Part shown: positions 1 to 8,577 of the stretch, piece by piece
Numbering within the stretch: the stretch's first letter is position 1
How the letters are laid out: each line of letters starts with the position of its first letter
Assembly (NCBI RefSeq): GCF_041538045.1
Contig: NZ_JBGOSE010000003.1
Location: 124,001-188,000, forward strand
Reading direction: 5' to 3'
From: Aliiglaciecola sp041538045
GTDB taxonomy: Bacteria; Pseudomonadota; Gammaproteobacteria; Enterobacterales; Alteromonadaceae
DNA length: 64,000 nt
Made by a program: the position numbers and the translations under genes
Notes under the pieces: generated by a model
The model's database searches: none
Told to the model about the DNA's origin: nothing
Seen by the model: only the letters and a program-made list of their open reading frames with translations

Positions 1-104
1 GTGGTTTTTGCGGTGATTCTAAGTGCGCTATTATTAGTTTTATTACGTCACTTATTTGGGCGTGTACTTATTATTTTTTATTTTGTACATCACTCTTGAA
101 ATCT

Positions 105-132
105 TTATCGAACAGGATCGAGAAATTCTTTA
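105..132 (-). promoter_or_regulatory. Possible sigma28-type promoter reading off the left edge
   Basis: On the minus strand TAAA is followed after 16 nt by TTCGATAA. The sigma28 consensus is TAAA-N15-GCCGATAA, so the -10 differs at two bases and the spacer is one base long. It lies just beyond the flagellin terminator. It would suit a further flagellin or late flagellar gene to the left of the window, which is inference. Confidence 0.3.
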
Positions 133-186
133 GACTATTTTCTAACTAAATATTAATTCCTATATTTTTCAAACGTTTAGGTTGAG

Positions 187-211
187 AAAAAAGCCGACTA
201 AATTAGCCGGC
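187..211 (-). terminator. Rho-independent terminator of flagellin
   Basis: On the minus strand a GCCGGCTAA / TTAGTCGGC stem (one G-U pair) runs straight into six T residues. It lies about 100 bp after the flagellin stop. Confidence 0.8.
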
Positions 212-214
212 GAA

Positions 215-243
215 GCGCTCTTACGTTAGGAGGGAAAGAGCGC
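215..243. other. 8-bp hairpin in flagellin 3' UTR
   Basis: GCGCTCTT pairs perfectly with AAGAGCGC across a 13-nt loop. No T-run follows on either strand. It precedes the true terminator and may stabilise the flagellin mRNA 3' end, which is inference. Confidence 0.5.
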
Positions 244-313
244 ACTCTCTACGTTTTGGGCCATTAAATACAGATTCACTACCTCCTGGCTTTAATTTCC
301 CAATCGTATTCTA

Positions 314-1138
314 TTAACCTAGAAGCTGAAGCGCTGATTGTGGACGCTGATTAGCCTGAGACAAAACAGTTAAACTGGCTTGCTGGATAATCTGGTTACG
401 TGTCAATTCAGCGGTTTCAGTTGCGAAATCTGTATCACGAATACGTGAACGAGCGCCTGAAACGTTTTCAGAAATGTTACTTAAGTTTCTGATTGTAGAT
501 TGAAAACGGTTTTGCAGGGCACCTAAATCGGCACGTACAGCTCCAACAGTAGAAATTGCAGCGGTAATTTCTGTTAACGCGGCAGATGCAGTTGCAATGC
601 TAGCAACTGAAGTACCAGCAATACCTAGCCCTGAAGCGCCAAAACCACTGGTTCTAGACAAATTAACAGAGATAGTTTGGCCACCATTAGCACCTACTAG
701 GAATGCCGCTGAAAACGCGCCATTTAGGATGTCAACACCGGCAAACTGTGAAGTTTGCGCTATACGTGAAATTTCAGTTTTAAGAGCTGATACTTCTTTC
801 TGAAGCGCTAAACGGTCAGCAGAGGTGTTGATACCATTTTGTGATTGAACAGCTAAAGTACGGATACGTTGAAGTGAGTTTGTTACTTCGCCTAACGCAC
901 CTTCAGCGGTTTGCGCTAAAGAAATCGCATCATTTGCATTTCGTACAGCTTGGTTAAGACCTTGAACCTGGGTGGTTAAACGGTCGGTGATTTGCAAACC
1001 AGCAGCATCATCCGCTGCACGGTTTATACGGAAACCAGAAGACAAACGCTCAAAAGACGTGCCTAAACGGTTAGATGAATCAAATAATTGACGTTGCGCA
1101 TTCAAAGACGAAACGTTGGTGTTAACGTATAATCCCAT
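314..1138 (-). CDS. fliC: Flagellin
   Basis: This is the filament subunit, exported through the flagellar type III apparatus. The 274 residues carry the two conserved flagellin ends. The N-terminal D0/D1 part (about 1-140) includes LNAQRQL, SSGFRINRAADDAAGL and ANDAISLAQTAEGAL. The C-terminal D1/D0 part (about 190-274) includes RIRDTDFATETAELT and ends SALQLLG. The centre is very short, so D2/D3 outer domains are essentially absent, as in many marine Alteromonadales flagellins. The start is supported by AGGAG six nt upstream. A sigma28-type promoter lies about 130 bp upstream, with a hairpin-rich leader between. A strong terminator follows, so the gene looks monocistronic. Several flagellin paralogues are usual in this order, and only one is in the window. 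The symbol fliC is used loosely, since flaA- or flaB-type naming is possible. Confidence 0.96.
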   Translation of the reverse strand: MGLYVNTNVSSLNAQRQLFDSSNRLGTSFERLSSGFRINRAADDAAGLQITDRLTTQVQGLNQAVRNANDAISLAQTAEGALGEVTNSLQRIRTLAVQSQNGINTSADRLALQKEVSALKTEISRIAQTSQFAGVDILNGAFSAAFLVGANGGQTISVNLSRTSGFGASGLGIAGTSVASIATASAALTEITAAISTVGAVRADLGALQNRFQSTIRNLSNISENVSGARSRIRDTDFATETAELTRNQIIQQASLTVLSQANQRPQSALQLLG

Positions 1139-1161
1139 GGGATATCTCCTACACTCTCAGT

Positions 1162-1193
1162 CCAGCGTTTCGCTGGCAACCGATAAAAATCGG
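1162..1193 (-). promoter_or_regulatory. Two tandem hairpins in the flagellin leader
   Basis: CCAGCG-TTT-CGCTGG (1162-1176) and CCGAT-AAAA-ATCGG (1180-1193) are perfect adjacent stem-loops. They sit in the 5' UTR between the sigma28-type promoter and the AGGAG ribosome site. They may stabilise the message or control translation, which is inference. Confidence 0.5.
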
Positions 1194-1266
1194 TGGTTAA
1201 AAAACACATTCAAGAACATCAATCTTAGTCAAAACTAGATCGGTGTTACTGGCTCTCTCAGATAAG

Positions 1267-1293
1267 GTATCGACGGATTAAAAAATCCCTTTA
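1267..1293 (-). promoter_or_regulatory. Sigma28 (FliA) promoter of flagellin
   Basis: The minus strand reads TAAA, exactly 15 nt, then GTCGATAC. The family consensus is TAAA-N15-GCCGATAA, with 6 of 8 bases matching in the -10. It is placed and oriented for the flagellin gene. Confidence 0.75.
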
Positions 1294-1299
1294 ACTAAA

Positions 1300-1328
1300 T
1301 TTTGCCGTTTTTTATTAAAACGGCAAAA
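1300..1328. terminator. Bidirectional terminator-like hairpin
   Basis: GCCGTTTT (1304-1311) pairs with AAAACGGC (1317-1324) and is flanked by T-rich and A-rich runs on both sides. No plus-strand gene lies upstream. Its likely job is to stop minus-strand transcription arriving from flgL before the flagellin promoter, which is inference. Confidence 0.6.
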
Positions 1329-1396
1329 AATTTCCGCTTTGCAATATGTAATTATTTGAGATTCAATAGATTTTTCGACAAAAATAAATTTTAAAA

Positions 1397-2326
1397 ATGA
1401 TGATTAATTGGACTAATTCGATTTGGAAAACCTCGAAACACAGCGCATTTACTGATCTGTGTGCCTTTGCAGGCAAACTATTTGTTAGTTTTAGAGAGGC
1501 CTCTGATCATATGAGTAAGGATGGCGATATACGCATTGTCATTTGCGACTTAGATGGTAAAAAAATTAACGGCGTAAGTCTTAAAATGGCGAACTGTGAT
1601 TTGCGAGATCCCAAATTAACCGTCATGCCCGATGGTAAATTGCTGATGAACGCCTACGCCCGCTGTTACGATAACAAAGGAAAATGGTTGCATAGCCGTT
1701 CACTATGTTGGTTTTCCCAAGATGGGTTAAGCTGGTCCTCGCATCATTGGTTTGCAGAAAAAAACTGGTGGGTTTGGCGTATTCGTTGGCAAGATGGACA
1801 AGCCTATGGGTTTGCCTACAAACGAGCTCAACAACAACTTAATCTGTATAAAGGTAATCCGTTACGCACTTTTGATTGTTTTAAAACTGACGCACTTAGT
1901 TTAGCCAGCCATGGCCTCGGTTATCCTAATGAAAGTGATTTGTGTTTTAGCCAAAACGGCAATGCATATGCTGTGGTTCGCAGAGATGCAGACACTTTTA
2001 CTGCTCAATGGGGAGTTGCAAAACCACCTTACAGTGCTTGGCAATGGTATGATTTAAAACAGTACATTGGTGCGCCTGTGATTTTGCAATTCGATGCAAA
2101 GACGATTTTAATTTGTGGCAGAGCTTGGCTGGCTGGAAAATTCAAAACTGCACTTTGGAAAATTGACATAGAAACGAAAAAGTTAACACTACAGATTGTG
2201 TTACCTTCAGATGGCGATTGCAGCTATGCAGGGATGATAAAAAGTGAGCAAGGAATATATATTAGTTATTACTCTAGTCACATTGACAACCAAAGTCACA
2301 TATATTTAGCCCATCTCGATCTCTAA
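1397..2326 (+). CDS. Sialidase-like (BNR/Asp-box) beta-propeller protein
   Basis: The function is not established. The 309 residues have no signal peptide and are rich in Trp, Tyr and short beta-like segments. An Asp-box-like motif SQDGLSWS lies near residue 107, DPKLTVMPDGKLLMNAYAR near 75-93, and SYAGMI...GIYISYYSSH near the C terminus. This pattern is typical of bacterial exo-alpha-sialidase-like or BNR-repeat glycan-binding propellers. I cannot place a full catalytic Arg triad, so enzymatic activity is unproven. The start at the first of two adjacent ATG codons is uncertain because no clear ribosome site is visible. The gene is antiparallel to its flagellar neighbours and its stop lies only 7 bp from the flgL stop. 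Its position suggests a role on flagellin or surface glycans, but it could equally be an inserted gene with an unrelated role. Confidence 0.6.
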   Translation: MMINWTNSIWKTSKHSAFTDLCAFAGKLFVSFREASDHMSKDGDIRIVICDLDGKKINGVSLKMANCDLRDPKLTVMPDGKLLMNAYARCYDNKGKWLHSRSLCWFSQDGLSWSSHHWFAEKNWWVWRIRWQDGQAYGFAYKRAQQQLNLYKGNPLRTFDCFKTDALSLASHGLGYPNESDLCFSQNGNAYAVVRRDADTFTAQWGVAKPPYSAWQWYDLKQYIGAPVILQFDAKTILICGRAWLAGKFKTALWKIDIETKKLTLQIVLPSDGDCSYAGMIKSEQGIYISYYSSHIDNQSHIYLAHLDL

Positions 2327-2338
2327 TATAAAATTAGA
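2322..2338. terminator. Weak hairpin between convergent stops
   Basis: TCTAAT and ATTAGA form a 6-bp stem that spans the stop codons of the sialidase-like gene and flgL. There is no T-run. Termination here is doubtful. Confidence 0.25.
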
Positions 2339-3560
2339 TGTAATCGAACAGAGTTAGCCCAGTTACTCTTGAAAAAGTGGCTTGGGCAGCTTGCAAAGCA
2401 GTTTCTTGTTTACTTAATTCAGATATTGCTTCGGCATAATCCACATCTTCAATATTTGCTCGGGCAGTTTTATTGGCTATTTCAAGATCCAAATTTGATT
2501 CGTAAACCGACTCTGCGACATTCAAACGGCCACCCAAAGATGAGGTTGCATTGGCTAAAGATTGAGAGCCGTTATCTATACCAACCAATGCGTCGGCAAT
2601 TGCCTCACTAAGTTCTTTATCACTTAAATCACCAGCATTAAGGGCCAAATAAAAGTTATTTAACGTTTCAGCTATATTGTTTTTTTCTGGCTTGTTTAGT
2701 TCAAAATCGAAGGTATCCCCTACACCCCCTTCAACGTTAAATTCAATACCGTTGAAAACGAAAGGTTCACCAGAGGTAAAATTGACCGTGTCAATGGTTT
2801 CTCCAGTACCTACATTATCAATCTGAACTTGGTTACCAGCAATAATAGTCGCTTGAAACTGATTATTAGCCGGGGTGACTGCATCGTAATTATTTTCATG
2901 AAACTTGTCGAAAGCAGCCTGTTCAGTAATAACGGATGAAATTGATTCTAGTCCGCTGTCTCCTGAAACCGTAAAATTGAGTCTGGCTAAAACATTTTCA
3001 AATACAGTCTTTCCAGAACTATTCGCTTGAATATTGAGTGCATCTGATACTTGGATTTCCTTCACACCATCATCACCAGAAAAAGTATATTTTTCGCCTG
3101 TTGCTGATGGATTATAGGTAAACGCTTCGGTTTGCGATTGATATCCAGCAAAAATATATTCGCCGTTGGAGTTTTGCGTATTCATCAAACTAAATACTTC
3201 GTCTCGAATGGCGCCTATCTCTATTCCGATGGCTTCTAAGTCAGACTCGTCGTAAACACCATTGCCTGATTGAATCATTAATTGACGCGCTTTATCCAGC
3301 GCATTGTTAATATTACTAAGAACAACCTCTTCTTGCTGCAATGAATTGGTCAGTAAATCATTATTACGCTTATATTGAGTAATTTTGTCGAGATCTTCTG
3401 TGAGCCTAACAACTTGTGCAGCCCCCACAGGATCATCCGAGGGGCGCAACAACTTTTTCCCCGACGAGAGTTGTTGTTGAACATCAGACAAGGTTCCCTG
3501 ATTTTGCGTGATTGTATTAATACTGCGGTCATACAACTGATTTGTGGATATTCTTGCCAT
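2334..3560 (-). CDS. flgL: Flagellar hook-filament junction protein FlgL (HAP3)
   Basis: FlgL is the second junction protein, sitting between FlgK and the filament. The 408 residues begin MARISTNQLYDRSI and carry the flagellin-like N-terminal signature (QQLSSGKKLLRPSDDPVGA). The C-terminal helix carries ETALQAAQATFSRVTGLTLFDYI-type residues, as in the family. The large variable middle (about 150-300) is beta-rich. The gene lies 8 bp downstream of flgK and is surely co-transcribed with it. No good terminator follows directly, so transcripts may run antisense into the sialidase-like gene. Confidence 0.96.
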   Translation of the reverse strand: MARISTNQLYDRSINTITQNQGTLSDVQQQLSSGKKLLRPSDDPVGAAQVVRLTEDLDKITQYKRNNDLLTNSLQQEEVVLSNINNALDKARQLMIQSGNGVYDESDLEAIGIEIGAIRDEVFSLMNTQNSNGEYIFAGYQSQTEAFTYNPSATGEKYTFSGDDGVKEIQVSDALNIQANSSGKTVFENVLARLNFTVSGDSGLESISSVITEQAAFDKFHENNYDAVTPANNQFQATIIAGNQVQIDNVGTGETIDTVNFTSGEPFVFNGIEFNVEGGVGDTFDFELNKPEKNNIAETLNNFYLALNAGDLSDKELSEAIADALVGIDNGSQSLANATSSLGGRLNVAESVYESNLDLEIANKTARANIEDVDYAEAISELSKQETALQAAQATFSRVTGLTLFDYI

Positions 3561-3568
3561 AGTACAAT

Positions 3569-5665
3569 TTACCTTGTAGCACTATAAATGGTGTCAAATA
3601 ATTCGCTTGCGGTAGTCAATATTCTAGCCGCCGCCGCATAGGTCTGTTGGAAGCGGATTAAATTTGCCGCTTCTTCATCTAAATTGACCCCAGAAACTGA
3701 CTGAAACCAATCGCTGGACTGAGTCTGCATAGCTTGAGCAGCCTGCATGGATATATTTGCCGAGGCCGTCTTGGCACCAATATCACTAACAATATTGGCG
3801 TAGGACTCGTGGAATGTAATCAAATTTCCACCACCATTATTATTTTGCTGCATGATATCCATATCTTGTAAGCCGGCTAACTTTAGTCCATTACGGTTAT
3901 CATCCACACCATCGGTATTATATGCAATCGTAAACTGGTCACCTGCAACAGGCGATCCTTGTAAACTAAAATCATAGCCAGGAAAATCGGCCAACCCTGG
4001 GAATGGCCAACCGCCATCACTTGCCGCTTGTTCCATTATATTATTGTAGTCGGTAACTCCAGAGACCACGACCAATGACACACCCGCTTCATCGAAAATT
4101 TCAAATTCGGATTCACTATTAAACACAAGACTCGCAGGGCTACCTGCAACAAAACCACCACTGCCATCAAAAGCGGACGCCATGGGATCGGTCAAAGTAC
4201 TATCAACAAAGGTATTGGTAACTGAGGATGCCGTTAACTTTGCATCCCCTAAATTATCCAAATTACTCTCGACACGAAATGGTGAGGCTAAAGCAATATC
4301 TTCGGGGCGTGTCATGATAACTTCGATTGATTGTGCGGTACTTTTAGTGGGTTGAAATAAGTATCTATCCCCTACAGCGTAACTGTCGCCATTGGGGATC
4401 TCTATTTCAAGCCCCCCCAGTACTTCAGTAAATGTACCCGCTTGTGCTTCGATACCCGTATAGGTTTGCGATAATGTATTTCCATCAATATCAGTTACAT
4501 ATGAACCATCTGGATTGACTAAGGTGACGCTAATATCCACAGTGTCTGGACTGCCTGGCGTCGTCCCAGTGATTTCCACTAGATAATCAGCCGCAGTAAT
4601 TTTGCTCGCGCCATCTTCAGTCATTCTAGCGTTCATTGTTAACGATAAATCAGAGTTGGCCGAATAATTTAACCCCTGAAATTCGGGGTTAGAAAAGATG
4701 TTACCACCAAGTTGTTCATCATAGTCCATTCCCAAACGATTCTGCTGATTGATAGCGCTGGTTAAGGCCATGGAAATTTGCCCTAGCTCCCGTTGACCTT
4801 CAGCTAAAATCTCATCCCGATAACGAAATAAGCCGCCCAATTGACCACCTAAGTTTTGCTCAGGAAGTTTGAGTGTCGTGGGTTTTCCAGTACTAGCTAA
4901 ATACAAATTTCGATAGTCTGGATCAGGATCACCACTAAGTTGGAACAAATTAAACGAGCCATCTTCCAGCACTAAGGATTCACCAGAGGTGAGGTTTACC
5001 ATCACAGAACCGTCACCGTTACCGTTATCTCGGGTTTCAATGGACATAATCTCGGCTAATTGCAAAATGGCGTTATCCCGCTGATTTTTGAGCACGCCAG
5101 GCTCATCAAATAAGTTGTTACCTTCGGCAATGCGGATATTTTTATTCAGGTCTGCGATAGTTTCGATTAATTGATTAGCAGTATCAATGGAAGATTCTAA
5201 CTCTAAATTAAGCTCTTTTTCTTTGTTGTCCATAAATTGCGACAACGTACTGACTTGTCCCACAAGTGCATTGGCTTCACCTAACACTAACTGTCTGGCA
5301 GCCATATTGGTAGGCTCATCGGTGGCAGTCTGTAGCGAACTGAAAAAGCGACTCATACTACTTGAAACACTGTTTGCTTCACTAGCAAAAATATCATCTA
5401 GCACACTTGAACGTTGAAAATAAGTTTCAAACTCACTAGCCTGTGTGGTGTCTCGGCGCAGTTGGTTTTGCGCAAAGGTATCTAAAACCCGTTCGGTAGT
5501 GCCGCGACCAACGCCACCAACTAATTGGCTTTCAAACGAGGTTTGCTCTCTAACATAACCTTCCGAATTAACGTTAGCGATATTATTACTGGTGGTGGCA
5601 AGCAATTGATTACTGGCTCTGACCCCACTGGTCGCGATAGTGTATAAATCGGCAGCTCTGATCAT
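3569..5665 (-). CDS. flgK: Flagellar hook-associated protein FlgK (HAP1)
   Basis: FlgK is the first hook-filament junction protein and is exported with FlgN as chaperone. The protein is 698 residues. The N terminus carries the rod/hook motif (ATSGVRASNQLLATTSNNIANVNS near 12-35) followed by a helical segment with RFFSSLQTA. The C terminus ends in the amphipathic segment with NLIRFQQTYAAAARILT. The length is above the enteric 547 residues, but extended middle domains are common in marine gammaproteobacteria. It lies 24 bp after flgJ, and no promoter of its own is visible in that gap. It is probably the sixth gene of the flgF operon. Confidence 0.96.
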   Translation of the reverse strand: MIRAADLYTIATSGVRASNQLLATTSNNIANVNSEGYVREQTSFESQLVGGVGRGTTERVLDTFAQNQLRRDTTQASEFETYFQRSSVLDDIFASEANSVSSSMSRFFSSLQTATDEPTNMAARQLVLGEANALVGQVSTLSQFMDNKEKELNLELESSIDTANQLIETIADLNKNIRIAEGNNLFDEPGVLKNQRDNAILQLAEIMSIETRDNGNGDGSVMVNLTSGESLVLEDGSFNLFQLSGDPDPDYRNLYLASTGKPTTLKLPEQNLGGQLGGLFRYRDEILAEGQRELGQISMALTSAINQQNRLGMDYDEQLGGNIFSNPEFQGLNYSANSDLSLTMNARMTEDGASKITAADYLVEITGTTPGSPDTVDISVTLVNPDGSYVTDIDGNTLSQTYTGIEAQAGTFTEVLGGLEIEIPNGDSYAVGDRYLFQPTKSTAQSIEVIMTRPEDIALASPFRVESNLDNLGDAKLTASSVTNTFVDSTLTDPMASAFDGSGGFVAGSPASLVFNSESEFEIFDEAGVSLVVVSGVTDYNNIMEQAASDGGWPFPGLADFPGYDFSLQGSPVAGDQFTIAYNTDGVDDNRNGLKLAGLQDMDIMQQNNNGGGNLITFHESYANIVSDIGAKTASANISMQAAQAMQTQSSDWFQSVSGVNLDEEAANLIRFQQTYAAAARILTTASELFDTIYSATR

Positions 5666-5689
5666 ATTTTTAACTCCCGCGAAAAACTG

Positions 5690-6727
5690 TTATTGCCCAT
5701 TTTGTTTTCCAAATGCTAGTGTGGATAACGCTGACTTGAACGTATCACTATTTAATACCGACAATATTTTATTGGCATATTGAGGATCGGTAGCGTATCC
5801 AGCAGTTTGTAAGGCACTGAAATAGGCTTTAGGGTCATTCACGTTTTCTAATGCTTGTTGGTATCTTGGGTTGTCAGATACAAAAGAAACATAATCTTTT
5901 AAGCCATCGGCAAAAGAGTCATAAGTTCTAAATTGAGCCTTTTGCTGTTTAGCTACACCTTGGTCAAATTCAACGGTATTGATTGCCGTGGTTTCACCTT
6001 GCCAGCGATTATCGGCCTTAATCCCAAATAAATTGTGGGTGTTTTGACCATTGCCAGTATGGATCATATATTGCCCCCAACCAGTTTCTACAGCGGCCTG
6101 GGCCAATAAAGCTTTTGGATCTATGCCTATTTTTTCGGCAATTTTTTCTGCATGAGGCAACAAAGTTTGCATAAACTCAGACGGTGATGCGAAAGCACTT
6201 TGTTTGGTAGCATTTTGCTTAGGAGCGTCTTGCATTAGCTCCTTTTGCATGGATGAGCTTTGTTGCGATGTGATTTGGTTAGATTGTAAAGCGCTTTGGT
6301 CACTATTGACGGGGGCATATTCTTTGGCACTTTGACGAACCAAGTTAAACAAATTTGCGTTATCGCGAACGGCACTGGCCGGCATAAAACCGTTTTCACC
6401 TGGGCTAAGTTGCTGAACGATCAATTCAGCAATCCCTACTCCGCCTCGAGATGACAAATCCACGGCTAATTGTTGATCATGCATGTCACGATAAAACTTA
6501 ACTTGCTGAGAATTGAACGGACTGTCTTTATCAGCCAAAGCATCTTGAGCTTTACGCATTGATTTGAGCATCATTTGTACAAATATCGCTTCAAATTGTT
6601 TAGCCGCTTCATCTAATGCTTGTTTATCACCACTTTGAGCAGCCTGACGCAAAGTATCGATGCCCTTAAAATCATGGACATTGCGCGACATTTCAAGTTG
6701 TTGATCAATGTGGTTGTTCATTTCCAT
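5690..6727 (-). CDS. flgJ: FlgJ: rod-binding protein with muramidase domain
   Basis: FlgJ caps the growing rod and cuts peptidoglycan for its passage. The 345 residues hold an N-terminal rod-binding domain (about 38-108, with AAKQFEAIFVQMMLKSMRKA). A Gln/Ser-rich linker follows (about 140-180). The C-terminal glucosaminidase-type domain (about 185-340) has AAVETGWG, with the putative catalytic Glu near residue 214. This is the dual-domain form. It starts 25 bp after the flgI stop. ATG codons 1 and 3 are both possible starts and the ribosome site is weak. Confidence 0.95.
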   Translation of the reverse strand: MEMNNHIDQQLEMSRNVHDFKGIDTLRQAAQSGDKQALDEAAKQFEAIFVQMMLKSMRKAQDALADKDSPFNSQQVKFYRDMHDQQLAVDLSSRGGVGIAELIVQQLSPGENGFMPASAVRDNANLFNLVRQSAKEYAPVNSDQSALQSNQITSQQSSSMQKELMQDAPKQNATKQSAFASPSEFMQTLLPHAEKIAEKIGIDPKALLAQAAVETGWGQYMIHTGNGQNTHNLFGIKADNRWQGETTAINTVEFDQGVAKQQKAQFRTYDSFADGLKDYVSFVSDNPRYQQALENVNDPKAYFSALQTAGYATDPQYANKILSVLNSDTFKSALSTLAFGKQNGQ

Positions 6728-6752
6728 AATAAATTCACAGATTCACAAGCAT

Positions 6753-7877
6753 TTAAATAACAATAAGCTCGCCTTGTAAGGCGCCTGCTTGTTGTAAAGC
6801 TTCAAGTATCGCCATTAAGTCACCGGGGGCTGCCCCTACTTCATTAACTGCGCGAACTAACTCATCTAAACTCACTCCAGGGTCAAATTTAAACATACGG
6901 CTATCATCTAAACTGACGTCAACTATTGATTGATTAGTGACCGCCGTTTGTCCCTGCGCAAGTGCATTGGGTTGCGAAACCGTCTGATATTCAGAAATAG
7001 TAACAGTGAGCCCACCATGGGTAATCGCTGCGGGTAATAAACGCACATCTTTACCGATCACAATAGTGCCGGTTCGACTGTTAATAATAACTTTGGCTGG
7101 CGCATCAGCAGGCGTAAAGGTGAAGTTTTCTAAGGTGGCAACGAAACTCACTCGCTGGCCCACATCCCTTGGCGCTGAGACTCTCACCGATGCAGCATCA
7201 ATGGGAGTTGCAATCATGTAGCCCATTTCAGGATCAGCACCTAAGCGCTGATTAATGGTGTCCGCCAAAGATTTGGCGGTGGAAAAATCAGGATAATTTA
7301 AATTCAGGGTTAAAAAATCATTTTGCATCAGACCACTGGGTACCGCTCTTTCAACTAGCGCGCCATTCACAATGCGTCCTACGGTAGGTGTATTGGAAAC
7401 GATTTTAGAGCCATCTGCGCCTTCTGCGCCAAAACCACTCACCACTAAACTGCCTTGGGCTACTGCATAAACTTTTCCATCTAAGCCTTTCAGAAAGGTT
7501 TGTAATAAAGTGCCACCACGTAAACTGGCCGCTTCACCCACAGAGGAAACAGTGACATCAATAGTTTGTCCCGGCTTCATAAACGCAGGGAGTTCTGCGT
7601 GAACCGCCACAGCCGCCACGTTTTTGATTTTTGGTTTAACCGTTGAAGACAAGCTAATCCCAAAATTACTTAACATAGTCCGGAAGCTTTGTTCGGTAAA
7701 TGGGCTTTGCTCACCCGTTCCAGGTAAACCGACAACTAAGCCATACCCCACTAATTGGTTACTCCGAACCCCTTGTATGGAAGCTAAATCTTTGATCCTT
7801 TGTGCTTGAGCAAAAGGACTCATCAAAGTCAGCATTACCACATAAATTAGTGATGATTTTAACCGTGAATTTTTCAT
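6753..7877 (-). CDS. flgI: Flagellar P-ring protein FlgI
   Basis: FlgI forms the periplasmic P ring around the rod in the peptidoglycan layer. An N-terminal signal peptide (MKNSRLKSSLIY...SPFAQA) precedes RIKDLASIQGVRSNQLVGYG, the family hallmark. The C terminus contains LDELVRAVNEVGAAPGDLMAILEAL. I chose the ATG that overlaps the flgH stop as TAATG. The longer frame opens with a GTG 15 nt upstream inside flgH and would place extra residues before the signal peptide. FlgA, encoded in this window, is its assembly chaperone. Confidence 0.96.
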   Translation of the reverse strand: MKNSRLKSSLIYVVMLTLMSPFAQAQRIKDLASIQGVRSNQLVGYGLVVGLPGTGEQSPFTEQSFRTMLSNFGISLSSTVKPKIKNVAAVAVHAELPAFMKPGQTIDVTVSSVGEAASLRGGTLLQTFLKGLDGKVYAVAQGSLVVSGFGAEGADGSKIVSNTPTVGRIVNGALVERAVPSGLMQNDFLTLNLNYPDFSTAKSLADTINQRLGADPEMGYMIATPIDAASVRVSAPRDVGQRVSFVATLENFTFTPADAPAKVIINSRTGTIVIGKDVRLLPAAITHGGLTVTISEYQTVSQPNALAQGQTAVTNQSIVDVSLDDSRMFKFDPGVSLDELVRAVNEVGAAPGDLMAILEALQQAGALQGELIVI

Positions 7878-8566
7878 TAAAATGGCCACCACTGTGAGGA
7901 AAAGAACTTATTTAACCAACCTTGTTTTTGCGCATTGGCAAAGGTGCCTGTGCCACTGTATTGAATTCGAGCATTGGCAATTTTGGTTGAAACGATTTCA
8001 TTGGTGGGGCTAATATCCGCTGGGCGAACGACCCCCGTTAAGCGAATGTATTCGTCACCATTATTCAGGGTTAACCACTTCTCACCGCGAACGACTAAGT
8101 TTTGATTGGGCAAAACTTGTATGACAGTGACAGAAATATTACCACTTAAATTATTACTTTGGTTCGCCTGAGCATCGCCGGTGAAGTCATTACCAGCACC
8201 AACACCCAATTGGATACTTTGACCACCGATATTAACCGCTTCACCACCTAAGCCGATAATACTGTCAACACTCACATCGGTTTCTTTTGACGTTGTCGTA
8301 CCTGCAGATTTAGTGGCACTGGTATTTTCTTGGAGATTCACCGTAATAATATCTCCGATACGTCGCGCCTTAACGTCAGAATAAATACTATTTGCCATAT
8401 CGGCCTGAAAAATAGCCCCGTCTTCACTTAATTTCTGGCGTGGCATATCAGGAATGACTGGTGCGTAACTTGGATCATTAGGAGAAGGACCAGCAATAGG
8501 AGCACTTACGCAACCCGTAAGAATCAATGCTGTCATAGTAAAAAGAAAATAAGTTAACCTAGTCAT
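7877..8566 (-). CDS. flgH: Flagellar L-ring lipoprotein FlgH
   Basis: FlgH is the outer-membrane ring lipoprotein. The 229 residues start with a lipoprotein signal whose lipobox is LTGC, with the modified Cys at 19. The family segments RIGDIITVNLQENTSATKSAG and VRGEKWLTLNNGDEYIRL follow. The C terminus ends in aromatic WW residues. The stop shares a base with the flgI start, and 11 bp separate it from flgG, so translation of the operon is probably coupled. Confidence 0.96.
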   Translation of the reverse strand: MTRLTYFLFTMTALILTGCVSAPIAGPSPNDPSYAPVIPDMPRQKLSEDGAIFQADMANSIYSDVKARRIGDIITVNLQENTSATKSAGTTTSKETDVSVDSIIGLGGEAVNIGGQSIQLGVGAGNDFTGDAQANQSNNLSGNISVTVIQVLPNQNLVVRGEKWLTLNNGDEYIRLTGVVRPADISPTNEIVSTKIANARIQYSGTGTFANAQKQGWLNKFFSSQWWPF

Positions 8567-8577
8567 AATTAAGCCTA

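Larger units (their letters stand above)
1..313. other. Gene-free left edge, 3' of flagellin
   Basis: No convincing coding frame was found. The stretch holds the flagellin terminator, a second hairpin, and a sigma28-like element that would fire toward the left edge on the minus strand. The rest is AT-rich and unassigned. Confidence 0.6.

Noticed and set aside
597..803. Many open frames opposite or out of frame with long genes, such as this one inside flagellin
   Set aside because: They overlap well-identified genes, lack ribosome sites and have no family resemblance. They are by-products of coding bias.
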